A DNA stretch of 64,000 nucleotides from Amphritea sp. 1_MG-2023 (GCF_030547545.1 NZ_JAUOQE010000023.1:1-64000); one strand, 5' to 3'. Counted from the stretch's first letter, positions 8,450 through 18,780 are shown. A program made the numbers and translations. Notes: a model not told the origin generated them from the letters alone.

Positions 8450-8662
8450 TTAGCTAGCGACAATAGGCGTGATATTAACGGCGTGTATACCGATATCTTT
8501 TTGTGCTGCATCAAAGCGCACAGACTGACCTGTTTTGAGACTCTTATACCCTTCGGTAATTATCGCCGAATAATGAACAAACAGATCTTCTTCAAAATCT
8601 GGCGAAACAATAAAACCAAAACCTTTGGCATTATTAAACCACTTCACTGTTCCCGTATACAT
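8450..8662 (-). CDS. Cold-shock domain protein (CspA family)
   Basis: A 70-residue single cold-shock domain that binds single-stranded RNA or DNA and acts as an RNA chaperone in the cytoplasm. The two RNA-binding motifs are intact (KGFGFIV and LFVHYSAI), as is the N-terminal TGTVKWFNNAKGFGF. GAGGAG stands before the ATG. The family has many paralogues per genome and sequence alone does not say whether this one is cold-induced. It is a single-gene unit on the minus strand. Confidence 0.93.
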   Translation of the reverse strand: MYTGTVKWFNNAKGFGFIVSPDFEEDLFVHYSAIITEGYKSLKTGQSVRFDAAQKDIGIHAVNITPIVAS

Positions 8663-8820
8663 CTGACGCTCCTCAAGATTGACGCATTGCTGCAGGTCTC
8701 AGAGTATTTAAACAATCGTTAGATCTACTCGACCTAACACCATTCTCAGAAATCAGAAGGCTGAGGTATATAAGAAAAAATCCTATATTAGTGTTCACGT
8801 TCCTTAAATTGCTTGAAGCC

Positions 8821-8845
8821 AAAAAAAAGCAGGCGCCGCCTGCTT
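8821..8845 (-). terminator. Rho-independent terminator
   Basis: An 8-bp stem, AAGCAGGC with GCCTGCTT around a GCC loop (8827-8845), is followed on the minus strand by a run of eight T. It sits a few bases after the stop of the acidic protein gene at 8853 and clearly terminates it. Confidence 0.92.
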
Positions 8846-8852
8846 ATCTAGA

Positions 8853-9128
8853 TTACAACCGATCTTGCCGATCCATATCACCGAAGATATCTCGTCGCAA
8901 CCGTTGTCGCTCGAGTCGATCTTCGATATCTCGCCGACGACTATGAGATTTACGACCTAGCTCTTCAGGCAGATCATCATCGGCCTCGTCCCAATCATCG
9001 TCAGCGCTAAATTCGACTGTTCTACTCGGGCGCGCGCGACGTTTGCTGCTTTTATAACTATCGTCATCCCAGTCATCCCAGGCATCTTGATCTTCTGAAT
9101 AGCTATTCAAACGACTCTTGTTACTCAT
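8853..9128 (-). CDS. Small charged protein, PA3496-like putative regulator
   Basis: A 91-residue, highly charged protein. Acidic tryptophan-containing stretches (AWDDWDDDS, DDDWDEADDD) alternate with a basic patch (KSSKRRARPSR) and a C-terminal RRRDIEDRLERQRLRRDIFGD helix. From memory, the C-terminal pattern resembles the PA3496 family of short putative regulatory proteins in pseudomonads; I cannot confirm this by search. No enzymatic motif is seen. It is divergent from an HdfR-like regulator gene and ends at a strong terminator. Confidence 0.7.
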   Translation of the reverse strand: MSNKSRLNSYSEDQDAWDDWDDDSYKSSKRRARPSRTVEFSADDDWDEADDDLPEELGRKSHSRRRDIEDRLERQRLRRDIFGDMDRQDRL

Positions 9129-9262
9129 AATGCTTCTCTTTAATACCTCAAGGGCGTTGATGACGTATTACACGGTTATGTGCTACTCACCTAGTCAGAC
9201 ATTTTGTGCCACACTCGGATGGAAAAAGTCTAACCATAAAAAATATTGATCTATTGTTGAAC

Positions 9263-9278
9263 GTACTATTTAAAGTAC
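9263..9278. promoter_or_regulatory. Dyad in the divergent promoter region of the LysR gene
   Basis: GTACT-ATTTAA-AGTAC is a perfect 5-bp dyad in an AT-rich stretch between the PA3496-like gene and the LysR gene. LysR proteins usually bind dyads in such divergent gaps, but the arms are short and this is only a candidate. Confidence 0.3.
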
Positions 9279-9415
9279 ACTTTGATTATTATCAGAGTTT
9301 TAATAACTGTAAAATGATGCTTTTTTATCACTTCAATCGAAATTGCTTATCGACATAATGAAGCCGGCCTCTACTCGGCTCGCTGACTCGATCATTCAAG
9401 CAAATGGACAGAATT

Positions 9416-10282
9416 ATGGAAATAGGATTGCTACGCACTTTTCTTGAAGTAACACGCACTCGCCATTTTGGTAAGGCAGCACAGAACCTCTATCTCACGC
9501 AATCGGCCGTGAGCTTTCGCATAAAACACTTAGAGGAACTGATCGGGGTACTTTTATTTAGTCGTGAGCGCAATAATATTCTGCTCACCAGTGCTGGCGA
9601 ACGTCTCATACCTCACGCCGAGAATATTATTAAAAACTGGCAAATGGCTCTCCAAGACGTAGCTATTGCGAAAGAACAGGAAGCACAACTGGCCCTGGGT
9701 GGCATCGCAAATTTATGGGGTACTTTTTTACAATCGACCTTACCCAAACTGGCCGATAGCTTTCCCAACATGGTGATTCGCACGGAGATCAATAATCATC
9801 TGGAACTGACTCGCTCGTTACTGACGGGGACGCTGGATCTCGCTATCGTCCTCGACCCGCCCAACCTTGATGAACTAAATCATCTAAAAATAGGACAGAT
9901 CGAACTGCTACTGGTGAGTAGCCATACAGATTTAACCGCAGATCAGGTGCAAGATAACGACTTTGTGTTCGTTGATTGGGGCGTCGCATTCAATATGCGC
10001 ACCGCGAAACTGTTTAAGAAAACGCTCACGCCTATTTTACACACTGAACAGAGCCAGATCGCACTAGAGTTTATCCTCAGTCATGGCGGCTGTGCATTTC
10101 TTCCCCGAGTATTAGCTGACCCTTACTTAGCCTCAGGTCAGTTACACCGGGTGAATCAGATTAAATCGGTTAAACGCTCTGTCTTCGCGGTATTCGTGAA
10201 AAATTCAACGCGGCAAGATCAAATTCAAGCCGTGATTAAGAAGTTATGTGAGTATGATCTGAAGCCAGAAATGACCCTTTGA
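9416..10282 (+). CDS. LysR-family transcriptional regulator, HdfR-like
   Basis: A 288-residue LysR regulator with an N-terminal winged helix-turn-helix (LLRTFLEVTRTRHFGKAAQNLYLTQSAVSFRIKHLEE) and a periplasmic-binding-like effector domain. The N-terminus closely matches E. coli HdfR (MDTELLKTFLEVSRTRHFG), a repressor of flhDC. That alignment favours the ATG at 9416 over the one four codons upstream; neither has a clear ribosome site. Target genes here are unknown. It is divergent from the PA3496-like gene across 287 bases. Confidence 0.88.
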   Translation: MEIGLLRTFLEVTRTRHFGKAAQNLYLTQSAVSFRIKHLEELIGVLLFSRERNNILLTSAGERLIPHAENIIKNWQMALQDVAIAKEQEAQLALGGIANLWGTFLQSTLPKLADSFPNMVIRTEINNHLELTRSLLTGTLDLAIVLDPPNLDELNHLKIGQIELLLVSSHTDLTADQVQDNDFVFVDWGVAFNMRTAKLFKKTLTPILHTEQSQIALEFILSHGGCAFLPRVLADPYLASGQLHRVNQIKSVKRSVFAVFVKNSTRQDQIQAVIKKLCEYDLKPEMTL

Positions 10283-10555
10283 AGCCTCAGTTATACAGAT
10301 CGGCTCTAGACGGCTCTGCTAGAAAAACGCCATCATTCGAACGATCAAGCCATTAAGGAGATAAAATTCAACTTAGCTACCCTCTACTTAATAGCCTTTA
10401 AGCAGCAACCGCTGTCAGTCATGAAATGATCAAAACAACTGATAGTAAACTTATCATCGATTACCCTGACGACGATGCAACAGGGATAGACAACGTCGAC
10501 ATGTTAGTGACCAACAGCTCACTCACTTAAACGACGTCATCGATTCTCAAAACCT

Positions 10556-10792
10556 TTAATTATCAATCAAAATAGATAATGCCTCCTCTATTTCAGGCTG
10601 CAACACCTGAGTACTATCCTGCAACTCAGTCACGGAGACGGCAAACTGAGTGCGCACAACATCATTTTGATCAACCAACCAGGCCAGAGCGGCCTGACTA
10701 CATTGTTGTGGTGTCCATGTCTGTTTTAGCGGCACACCTGATCCCTCAAGAAAAGCAAAAAAATCATACTGATCCTTCAATACAGAGTTCAT
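10556..10792 (-). CDS. Hypothetical protein, 78 residues
   Basis: A short unrecognised soluble protein beginning MNSVLKDQYDFFAF, with no signal peptide, membrane segment or catalytic motif. The start at 10792 is chosen because AGGAG stands eight bases upstream; the longer frame from 10849 includes this ribosome site and is less likely. It lies alone between the HdfR-like gene and pbpC. Moderately confident it is real because of the good ribosome site and protein-like composition. Confidence 0.5.
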   Translation of the reverse strand: MNSVLKDQYDFFAFLEGSGVPLKQTWTPQQCSQAALAWLVDQNDVVRTQFAVSVTELQDSTQVLQPEIEEALSILIDN

Positions 10793-10862
10793 GCGACTTG
10801 CTCCTGCAACAGTTCCGGTTGCTTTATTATTATCTTTAGTCCCTGACAACGATCAACATAGG

Positions 10863-10891
10863 GACAAAAACCAGCTCGAAGCTGGTTTGTC
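10863..10891 (-). terminator. Terminator downstream of pbpC
   Basis: AACCAGCT-CGA-AGCTGGTT forms an 8-bp stem, extended by GACA/TGTC. On the minus strand the stem is followed by a short T-run and GTC. It lies about 115 bases after the pbpC stop. Confidence 0.7.
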
Positions 10892-11005
10892 TTTATACCT
10901 TAGTTGTATACCAACATGATTCATTGATCAACTTTAATCAGCGTAGTTTGATAAAAAAACAGGCCACACATTGATCAGAGTAGCCCTAACTCAGCATGAG
11001 ACGCT

Positions 11006-13342
11006 TTAAGGAACTACCGTAAATCGAATTTGCTGCCATACCCCCTGTTGATCCACCACCCGTAGCCAATGCTCACCCGGTGCGAGAACTTCACTCCATT
11101 CATGAAACGTTCGAGTCGTGCCTAAATAACGCTTATCTAGGTGCCAGAATAACGGTGCTGAAGCTTGCTTCGCGGTTGCGCGAAAGATCACCTCACCACG
11201 CTCACCACTCAGATAGCGTGGCACACTGATAACTTGCCCAGAACGCGGATAGGTAATCTCAAAATTTCCACGTAACGCTCGTCGATCAGGCGTACAGCGA
11301 GGATCAAAGTCCGGCACCGGTCGATAGTCTGCATGCGCCAGACGATAGTACGCCGCCTGTGAAGGCGGCAACTGAAAAAACGTTTGACTGATAATTCGGC
11401 CGTGAGGATGACAGCCAATACTGCTACGTAAACCACTGTCTTGATCCACCGCCACCTGAAAGTGATGCGGACTCACCTTTTCAAACTGTGCCCCTTGCGG
11501 AATCAAAACGCTTGTTCTAGGGCAACCATATTTTGGTAAAAAGCCGTTCTCGCGACATACTTGAATCGACTTTAACGCCCCACTTGGCGGTTCTGGCCAG
11601 TCGAGTTTGTCAATGATATTCAAGGTATCAAACAGTATCGGTGCCGCCGCATGAGTGCCTGTCAGTAATTGTCGCCCTTCACCGTTAGCATTACCCACCC
11701 AAACCCCAACCGTTACATTCGCGGTGGTGCCCACGGCCCAACCATCGCGCAAGCCATAGCTGGTACCGGTTTTCCACGCCACACGGGCGGAGCCGGAAAA
11801 TAGTCGATGCATTTTATGCAATCCCGGACGCGTGACATCAGATAGAGTATTCAGCGTCAACCAGGCAGCGCCTTGACTAAAAGGGTATGGCGGTGTGCTG
11901 GTCACCTGCTCTGGCGATGCCATACCGTAACGCAACGGTGTTACTCGCAGCGCGGCTGCCGTCTGTGCTCGACGACTCAAATTAGCATAGGCGGCGGTTA
12001 AATCTGTCAAACTGACTTCAGCGCCACCAAGGATGAGAGACAATCCATATCCATCCGCTTGCCTAAAGAGGTGATTAAAACCCAGTGTCTGCAAACGCCG
12101 ATAGAATGCTTGATAGCTATAGCTATGTAACATTCTAACGGCGGGGATATTCAGCGATGCGATCAACGCCGAACGAGCACTCACGGCACCACGAAAGCGC
12201 TGATCATAATTACTCGGCTGATAGCTACCATAGGCGGTAGGCACATCGGCAATCAATGTTTTAGGCGTCATATCGCCGTTATCCAGCATGGCTGCATACA
12301 AAAACGGCTTCAAGGTGCTACCCGATGATCGAGGTCGACTCGCAATATCGACATGAAAAGCATCTTCAGCACGCTGACGATAGGCCACATTACCGAAATA
12401 AGCCTTGGTCTGCAGGGTTTCGTTATCGACCACCAACAAGGCTAGGTTGTGAATACCGATAGCCCCCAAACGTTGACTATGCTGTCGCGTAATAAACTCG
12501 ATCTTCTGCGTTAAACGTCGATCAATCTGCGTATGAAACACCGCTTGATTAGGTGACTGCTGAGTTAGCCTATCCAACAGATGCTGCCCATAGGTTGGCC
12601 AAGCTCGCGGTTTTTGAGGGATTTTTTCCAGCACTGATAAGCGATAATCTTGCTCAGTTAATACCCCGTTATGCCAAAGTTTTTGCAGCAGAAAATCACG
12701 CTTTGCCTGCAGCTTATCCCGACCTCTAGAAAGATGCATCGCCGCCGGGTTATTCGGTAATACAGCCAACAAAGCCGATTCGGCCCAGCTCAGTTCCGCT
12801 AGTCGTCGACCAAAATAACGCCACGCCGCCGCTTCAATACCAACGGTATTACCGCCCATCGGTGCATTAGCCGCATAATACTTGAGAATTTCAGCTTTAC
12901 TTAATTGCGCCTCTAAGCGCAAGGCTAGGTGCAGCTCCTGTAGCTTTTGCCACCATGTGCGAGGTTGATTGCCATCGATCATACGGGCCAATTGCATGGT
13001 CAGCGTGCTGCCACCGCTCACCACTCGACCCCACTTCAGATTAAGATAGAGTGCCCGCATGATTGCTAGAGGATCAACCCCCAGATGCTGTCTAAAGCGC
13101 TTATCTTCATAGGTGATCAGGGCGGTTTTATAAGCATCCGATAGCGGCGAAATCAACGCAAATCGCCACTGTTGATCGGCAGCAATCCGCGCACTCAACA
13201 GCTGCTGATTTTCATCTAACAACTGTCGCGACAGCGGTTGCTGAAACAACGGCTGCGGTAGTGGCCACCCGAGACTTGCCGCCATCAGCAATAGCAGTAA
13301 GCCCGCTAAGGCAAGCCGCGTTTTACTGCACAACCTCAACAC
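11006..13342 (-). CDS. pbpC: Penicillin-binding protein 1C
   Basis: A bifunctional class A peptidoglycan synthase of 778 residues, anchored by an N-terminal membrane segment (about 10-28). The glycosyltransferase domain carries the catalytic glutamate E79 in EDKRFRQHLGVDP. The transpeptidase domain has S342-T-L-K345 and K524-T-G. A C-terminal BiPBP_C domain ends the protein. It overlaps the upstream macroglobulin gene by 20 bases, and the first codon is a GTG (13342), so translation is probably coupled. Fusion or partnership of PBP1C with an alpha-2-macroglobulin is the usual bacterial arrangement. The exact start is uncertain because no ATG lies nearby. Confidence 0.95.
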   Translation of the reverse strand: MLRLCSKTRLALAGLLLLLMAASLGWPLPQPLFQQPLSRQLLDENQQLLSARIAADQQWRFALISPLSDAYKTALITYEDKRFRQHLGVDPLAIMRALYLNLKWGRVVSGGSTLTMQLARMIDGNQPRTWWQKLQELHLALRLEAQLSKAEILKYYAANAPMGGNTVGIEAAAWRYFGRRLAELSWAESALLAVLPNNPAAMHLSRGRDKLQAKRDFLLQKLWHNGVLTEQDYRLSVLEKIPQKPRAWPTYGQHLLDRLTQQSPNQAVFHTQIDRRLTQKIEFITRQHSQRLGAIGIHNLALLVVDNETLQTKAYFGNVAYRQRAEDAFHVDIASRPRSSGSTLKPFLYAAMLDNGDMTPKTLIADVPTAYGSYQPSNYDQRFRGAVSARSALIASLNIPAVRMLHSYSYQAFYRRLQTLGFNHLFRQADGYGLSLILGGAEVSLTDLTAAYANLSRRAQTAAALRVTPLRYGMASPEQVTSTPPYPFSQGAAWLTLNTLSDVTRPGLHKMHRLFSGSARVAWKTGTSYGLRDGWAVGTTANVTVGVWVGNANGEGRQLLTGTHAAAPILFDTLNIIDKLDWPEPPSGALKSIQVCRENGFLPKYGCPRTSVLIPQGAQFEKVSPHHFQVAVDQDSGLRSSIGCHPHGRIISQTFFQLPPSQAAYYRLAHADYRPVPDFDPRCTPDRRALRGNFEITYPRSGQVISVPRYLSGERGEVIFRATAKQASAPLFWHLDKRYLGTTRTFHEWSEVLAPGEHWLRVVDQQGVWQQIRFTVVP

Positions 13343-16300
13343 TGAAGCCTTTTAGTTGCGCTTTAATGGTTTCATCATACATCGCATAAGCGGAGATCGC
13401 CGGCAGATAAAAGCGCCCTATAAACGAAGCATTCAACTGCAATGACAAGCTTTTCTCTTCGCCGGCTTTCAGGCCCATATAGCCACTGACTCGATCATCG
13501 CGAATATCGACATAATCGAACTGACAAGCCGCCTGACTACAGGCTTCACGTTCATTATCGATCTGCCAGCCACTCGGGGCTCTAAAATTCAACGCCACAT
13601 TGGTGAGATCGCTGACGGTCGTATTGCGCAGCTTAATCTGTGCCGTAATATTACTGCCCTGCTTGAGCGAACGAATATTCGCTTCAGCACCGTCGCTATT
13701 AAGATAATCAACCTGTAACGCTAATCCCTCAGCATAGACTTGCTCGGAACCAGGCCCTGCAACACCGCTCTGCGTCAGGGTGAGCCAGACTGCCGTCTCA
13801 CCGTTATTGCGAATATTCACCAACTGAGGCTCATCCTCTGCACCGTTCAGCGACGTTTCTGTCACCTGCCGTCCAACAGTCACACGCTGCACCGCCTGAG
13901 CCTGCTGTAACAAGACCTCAACCGGAGTCGCCTCGGGCGCGCGATGTTGCGAGAACTGTTGATAGTTAGCCAACGCAACCAACGCATAGGCAGCCGTCTG
14001 AGTGCTGTACCACCGTTTTTCGGCCAGTTTATCTGCAATCTCATCCGCTAGTTTTACCGCGATCTCCGGCTCAGCAATATTGGCATACAGCATTAAGAAC
14101 AACGCTTTATCCCGTAAGGCAGAAGCAAAGCTCGGTGAATTCGAATCGTAGGATTCAGCCGTCGTCAAACCGTCGGCAATCAAAGCCCGTGCGACATCCT
14201 CCTGCCCAGCATTGAGATACGCTAGCGATAACAGGGCGACACTGACACTGTCATCTAGCGGTAACGCTTGCAAACGATACATGGCAGACCAATTAGGCTC
14301 CCCTGCCAGACTCAAAGTAAACAAGCGATACGCCTGCGCTTTAATCTTTTCAGCATCACTACTATCAACGGCGAACTCCGATGCCTGATGTTGATATGCT
14401 AACCACTGTTGTAACAGATATTCAGGCACATCGTAGCCCGCCTGTTTAGCTAACAGCAGGAAATGTCCTGCATAGCTACTCCCCCAAGCATGACTTTGAC
14501 TCTGACCCGGCCAATAAGCAAAACCCCCTTCCAGCGTTTGAAACGACTGTAAACGTGCGATGGCGGCGATAACATTCTGCTGTACTTGTTGCACTTGTTG
14601 CGCCGCTAACGTACTTAATTGATGCAAGTAGAGCTGAGGAAATACCGATGAGGTCGTTTGCTCAAGACACCCATGAGGATAGTTAACTAAATAATCCAAT
14701 CGAGAACGCAGATGAATCGGTTTAAACTGACTCAATGCGATAGAAGCCACATTGCTTCCGGGTATACCAAACGGCTGCAGCTTTAGATCGAGTGCCGTCT
14801 GACTATCGACGCGTTGCGTGGTAATGCGAGTGGCCGGAGCATTCGGCGCATTAATATCCAGATAGAGCGTCTGACTATGCTCGGCCTCAGCTGACTGCGT
14901 CGTAAAAGTGAACGCGGTTTTCCCCATCAATTCACCCGTTTGAATCGCAAACTCAGCTAGCGCCGATGAATACGGCGCTAGCGTCACATCGGTTGATGCT
15001 TGAGCCACCGTCACCCGCTCGGCATCGGTTGATAGCATCACCTTAACAGCCGCTTCATTCGCAGTATTATTAAATAACTCGACCGGAACGCTGGCCTGCT
15101 CACCGATACGTAATACCCGCGGCAGCGTTGGAAACATGGAGATATCGTCCCGTACCACCACGCTCGCTTCGGCTTTACCATACGCTGCACCATCCTCAGC
15201 AATCACCATCACTCGAACAGCACCTAGATACATGGGTAAGGTCACTTGATGCTGACGCGTCTCATCAGGCTGCAGTTCGAAGCGACCAAGGTATTGCACC
15301 AAGGGAGGAAAACGTCGATTCTTATTACTCTTATCATCATCCTTCTGAGCATCACTACCGCCCACCGGTAACAGTCCGTGTAGTTCACCGCTATAGGCCC
15401 CCACCACATCTTTGTAGAGATCCCAGGTTTTCACCTGTAAGGCCTGACGTCGATAGAAATAATCGAAGGGATCTGGGGTTCGATAGTTGGTTAAACCTAA
15501 CAAACCTTCATCAACTAAGGCGAGACTATAAGCCATCGGCCGACCCGCCGCTTCAGCGACCTGAATATCAAAGGTTGCTCGGGACTGCACTTGCCCCTCG
15601 GTGGTGATCAATGGATGCAGGTGATTGTCAGGATTCTCAACCGCTAACGGAATAATCCCCATCAAGCGCATCGGCCGATCATTGTCTCGATTTTCATGGG
15701 GCTGCAGATAAGTCACACTCACATACACATTCGGTGCCATCTCGGCGCTAATATCGATATTCACCTGTTGCTGTAACGCAGCTTGTGTCGCGGCATTTGA
15801 CTGCTCGGCTTTAACCCAGAATTGCTGCAAGACATGATGCGCCGATTCAACCGTGATCAACGCACGACCATGATGTAGTTCGGGCAGGGTAATCGTCGCA
15901 GTGTCGCCCACTGAATAAGATTTTTTATCACTAAACAACGTCAACCGATCAACATGATCACCTTGCGATTCCTGCTGCCGCCCCGCCCAACCGGGCCAAT
16001 CGATATAGACCACTTTACCGCTACAATGGCTATCCTGACCGGCAATACAAGCACGCACTAAATAACGCCCCCATTGAGGATAATTAACTCGCAATGGCCA
16101 TTCAGCCATGCCATTATCATCGGTGACAACCTGACCCGATGCTATTGCAGTCGTGTGTCGACCATCAGCATAACGCGCCAAAGATTCGCTACTTTTTTCA
16201 TACCACCATTTCCAGTCGAGCTTATACACGGTGATATCTAGATTAGTCTGACTCACCGGCTGCCCAGCACTATCCAACACCACTAAACGGGTTTTATGAT

Positions 16301-18731
16301 CCTCATCGGTCAATAACATCCCCCGCTCGGCATCCCCTTTCGGTAACTGTAACCCCAAATAACGATCGTAATAGTCGAACGACCGAGAAAAACGATTACT
16401 ACTATACTGACCGCTCTGCTCAAACACGCGATTCGTAAACACCGCCTTCAACATCCCCGGCGGTGGCGTTTGACTATCAATGTGTAAATCAAACCCACTG
16501 CTACCCTGCTCATCCAACGTCCCCTCGAACAGCTTCATTTTACGCGCACGGTAATCTCGGGCCGGATCATCAAAGCTATAATCAGGAAATTTACCCGCAA
16601 ACGAGGTGGTCACCGGTATCAGCGTCACGGCCACATCCGCCTCTAAACCACTGGCCGGCGCACCATGAAGCCAGTTTGACTGCAAGCTAACGGCTTGAGT
16701 CTGACCGTTTTGTAATCGCTCACCTCGGGGAATATCTAGCTCAATCTTGAGGCGATTTGGTACCACCGTTTCAATACGCAAAGGATGATGGAAATCCTGT
16801 CCACCCAGCCGCACGATCGCTTCCCAATTACCGGTCGGCGCACTCTCGGCGGTGGCCAACTTGAAACTATACAGGCGACCTACCGGCTGATTACTGTAAA
16901 CCGATTCCACCAGCTGCCCTGAAGGGTTATAAAGATCAGCCACCACCGGGTGCTCTGTTGGCAATTCATTGAGCTTATCCTTGAGCATAAACGTCAGATA
17001 AATATCATCACCAGGCCGCCAAACATCTCGCTCAGCGAAGATAAAGCCATCGATATTACTCTGTAGATGGCTGCCTCCAATATCAAACTGACTCGTGGTT
17101 AAGGCACCCGCATCATTGAGTTTTAGATAGCCAACCTGTTCTGCGGTGCGGGCTTCAAGATAAAAAGGCTTACCCTTGAGTTTAATCTTGGCAAAGCCAT
17201 CGCTATCGGTTTCACCTTTACCTACCGACTGACCTTGAAAATTAAACAGCTCGACCACGCTCTCCGACAATGGCGCCGAGGTTTTTAAGTTAGTGGCAAT
17301 CACTCGAGCCGTGTCACCGGCAGGGCCCTGCTTAACCACCAGACCAATATTCGAGCGCAGTAGATTTTTAGCCGCTTTAGCATCCGCCGACACTCGATAA
17401 TAGCGATCATCACAGGCATTGAAATTATTGGTTCGAGAGGCTCCCGGCTCAACGTTATCCCAGGAACTATAACCGCCACTGTAATCGAGCGCTTCGGCAT
17501 TTTGCGGCAGCGTAGATGACACTATCGGTATCGCGTTTTCGGCATCACTACAGGCGATCATCGAATCACCGCGATCGAGCGAAAGGTATAGACGAATAAG
17601 ACTACCGCCCTTTTGCGCCATTAATTCAGTGATATCCAGACGATAATCTTGCCAACTACGCAGATTATTATCCTTCAACGGCACCGATTTTTGCCAAATA
17701 AAGCGTCCCACCTTTGCCAGTGAACGGGCGTCCGTCAGACGATTCTCTTGCAAAAATTGATGCACATTATCCTCAAACACTTCAAACGCGGTGACCGTCA
17801 CCGATTTCGCACTCACCGCCTGAAAGGGTAATTCAATCCGCGTTGCATCCGGCAAAATAATACCGCTACCGGCAAACCGAACTCCCGGCTTATGCGGGGC
17901 AATAGTGAAGGATTGCTTTAAACTAGTCGCCAAGCCGATATCACAACGGTCTTGCAACTCTTTATGGATGGTAACGCTGAGCTTTTCTGTCGCCGAGTTA
18001 TTCAGCCCCAACCGCACGCGATTGTTATCCATCTGATAGGAGGTAAAACGATATCGGCTGGAGATCAGGTGTTTAAGCGCTTGATCCTGTTTCAGTTGAC
18101 GATTGAAACGTAGTTCAAGCACCTCGGCATTATCATCAATGGCCGCAGACAGTAGTTCAAGAGGGCGCTTATCAGCACCGCTTAGCGTCGGGACGATAAA
18201 GCGTTGCTCCTGCGCCTCACCCCAGCTAACCGTCAGCTCCTGAGCACAACTGACGGCTCGCTGAATATCACTAATCGTCAGATGCGGCCGCTGTCCCTCA
18301 TCGATAACTACAGAGACCCGAGCCTGACTATCCGATAGATGAAATAACGACGCTAGATGAGTCGCATCAAGCCCTTCTGCACCGCTAATATCGGCATGAA
18401 TTTCAACGCTATTCGCGACACCATCGCGAACCACCGGTTGCTGCTCGAACTTATCCTGCCAGTGTAGAGTAAGCTTCACTGCCTCGGCGACAACCGACTT
18501 GACGAGTGCCGACTGCGCCGCCGTGGTTTCTGCGGTAGTTGCGGTTTCTGTAGTAGTCGTGGTTGCTGTGATGGCCGCGGCGTCTTGCGTCGCTTTCGAT
18601 GACGTCACATTCGCGGCGGCAACAGGCGTTGACACCGCGGGTTTGGTTGAATCGCTAACCCGCGTGTCGGCCTCATCGCTACACCCGAGTAACAGCAACA
18701 TCAGCCAACATAAAATGGATGCACGCAACAT
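13323..18731 (-). CDS. Bacterial alpha-2-macroglobulin lipoprotein (YfhM type)
   Basis: A very large (1802-residue) envelope lipoprotein thought to trap proteases that breach the outer membrane, protecting the periplasm alongside PBP1C. The lipobox LLLGC puts the lipidated cysteine at 17, with Ser at +2, consistent with the outer membrane. A low-complexity Thr/Ala-rich linker (about 18-75) follows. The thioester motif GCLEQ is intact, with Cys1355, so it can form covalent links to attackers. Repeated macroglobulin-like beta domains fill the middle, and an alpha-helical thioester domain precedes the C-terminal receptor-like domain. AAGGGA stands eight bases before the ATG. A perfect inverted repeat lies just upstream (18757-18780). 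Confidence 0.95.
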   Translation of the reverse strand: MLRASILCWLMLLLLGCSDEADTRVSDSTKPAVSTPVAAANVTSSKATQDAAAITATTTTTETATTAETTAAQSALVKSVVAEAVKLTLHWQDKFEQQPVVRDGVANSVEIHADISGAEGLDATHLASLFHLSDSQARVSVVIDEGQRPHLTISDIQRAVSCAQELTVSWGEAQEQRFIVPTLSGADKRPLELLSAAIDDNAEVLELRFNRQLKQDQALKHLISSRYRFTSYQMDNNRVRLGLNNSATEKLSVTIHKELQDRCDIGLATSLKQSFTIAPHKPGVRFAGSGIILPDATRIELPFQAVSAKSVTVTAFEVFEDNVHQFLQENRLTDARSLAKVGRFIWQKSVPLKDNNLRSWQDYRLDITELMAQKGGSLIRLYLSLDRGDSMIACSDAENAIPIVSSTLPQNAEALDYSGGYSSWDNVEPGASRTNNFNACDDRYYRVSADAKAAKNLLRSNIGLVVKQGPAGDTARVIATNLKTSAPLSESVVELFNFQGQSVGKGETDSDGFAKIKLKGKPFYLEARTAEQVGYLKLNDAGALTTSQFDIGGSHLQSNIDGFIFAERDVWRPGDDIYLTFMLKDKLNELPTEHPVVADLYNPSGQLVESVYSNQPVGRLYSFKLATAESAPTGNWEAIVRLGGQDFHHPLRIETVVPNRLKIELDIPRGERLQNGQTQAVSLQSNWLHGAPASGLEADVAVTLIPVTTSFAGKFPDYSFDDPARDYRARKMKLFEGTLDEQGSSGFDLHIDSQTPPPGMLKAVFTNRVFEQSGQYSSNRFSRSFDYYDRYLGLQLPKGDAERGMLLTDEDHKTRLVVLDSAGQPVSQTNLDITVYKLDWKWWYEKSSESLARYADGRHTTAIASGQVVTDDNGMAEWPLRVNYPQWGRYLVRACIAGQDSHCSGKVVYIDWPGWAGRQQESQGDHVDRLTLFSDKKSYSVGDTATITLPELHHGRALITVESAHHVLQQFWVKAEQSNAATQAALQQQVNIDISAEMAPNVYVSVTYLQPHENRDNDRPMRLMGIIPLAVENPDNHLHPLITTEGQVQSRATFDIQVAEAAGRPMAYSLALVDEGLLGLTNYRTPDPFDYFYRRQALQVKTWDLYKDVVGAYSGELHGLLPVGGSDAQKDDDKSNKNRRFPPLVQYLGRFELQPDETRQHQVTLPMYLGAVRVMVIAEDGAAYGKAEASVVVRDDISMFPTLPRVLRIGEQASVPVELFNNTANEAAVKVMLSTDAERVTVAQASTDVTLAPYSSALAEFAIQTGELMGKTAFTFTTQSAEAEHSQTLYLDINAPNAPATRITTQRVDSQTALDLKLQPFGIPGSNVASIALSQFKPIHLRSRLDYLVNYPHGCLEQTTSSVFPQLYLHQLSTLAAQQVQQVQQNVIAAIARLQSFQTLEGGFAYWPGQSQSHAWGSSYAGHFLLLAKQAGYDVPEYLLQQWLAYQHQASEFAVDSSDAEKIKAQAYRLFTLSLAGEPNWSAMYRLQALPLDDSVSVALLSLAYLNAGQEDVARALIADGLTTAESYDSNSPSFASALRDKALFLMLYANIAEPEIAVKLADEIADKLAEKRWYSTQTAAYALVALANYQQFSQHRAPEATPVEVLLQQAQAVQRVTVGRQVTETSLNGAEDEPQLVNIRNNGETAVWLTLTQSGVAGPGSEQVYAEGLALQVDYLNSDGAEANIRSLKQGSNITAQIKLRNTTVSDLTNVALNFRAPSGWQIDNEREACSQAACQFDYVDIRDDRVSGYMGLKAGEEKSLSLQLNASFIGRFYLPAISAYAMYDETIKAQLKGFSVEVVQ

Positions 18732-18756
18732 AATAAAATCCCTTTATCGAACTAGG

Positions 18757-18780
18757 CATTGAGTGCTATTTCACTCAATG
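18757..18780. promoter_or_regulatory. Perfect 9-bp inverted repeat upstream of the macroglobulin gene
   Basis: CATTGAGTG, loop CTATTT, then CACTCAATG. It begins 25 bases upstream of the start codon, so it may be an operator overlapping the promoter or a hairpin in the 5' leader. No T-run follows, which argues against a terminator. Confidence 0.5.

Noticed and set aside
10904-10913. TTGTATACCA near pbpC as another purine operator
   Set aside because: It has a mismatch in the second half, is not in front of a purine gene and lies downstream of pbpC.
15128-15607. A long plus-strand open frame inside the macroglobulin gene
   Set aside because: It is a mirror of a well-supported coding sequence, rich in His/Pro/Arg in a way typical of antisense frames, with no ribosome site.
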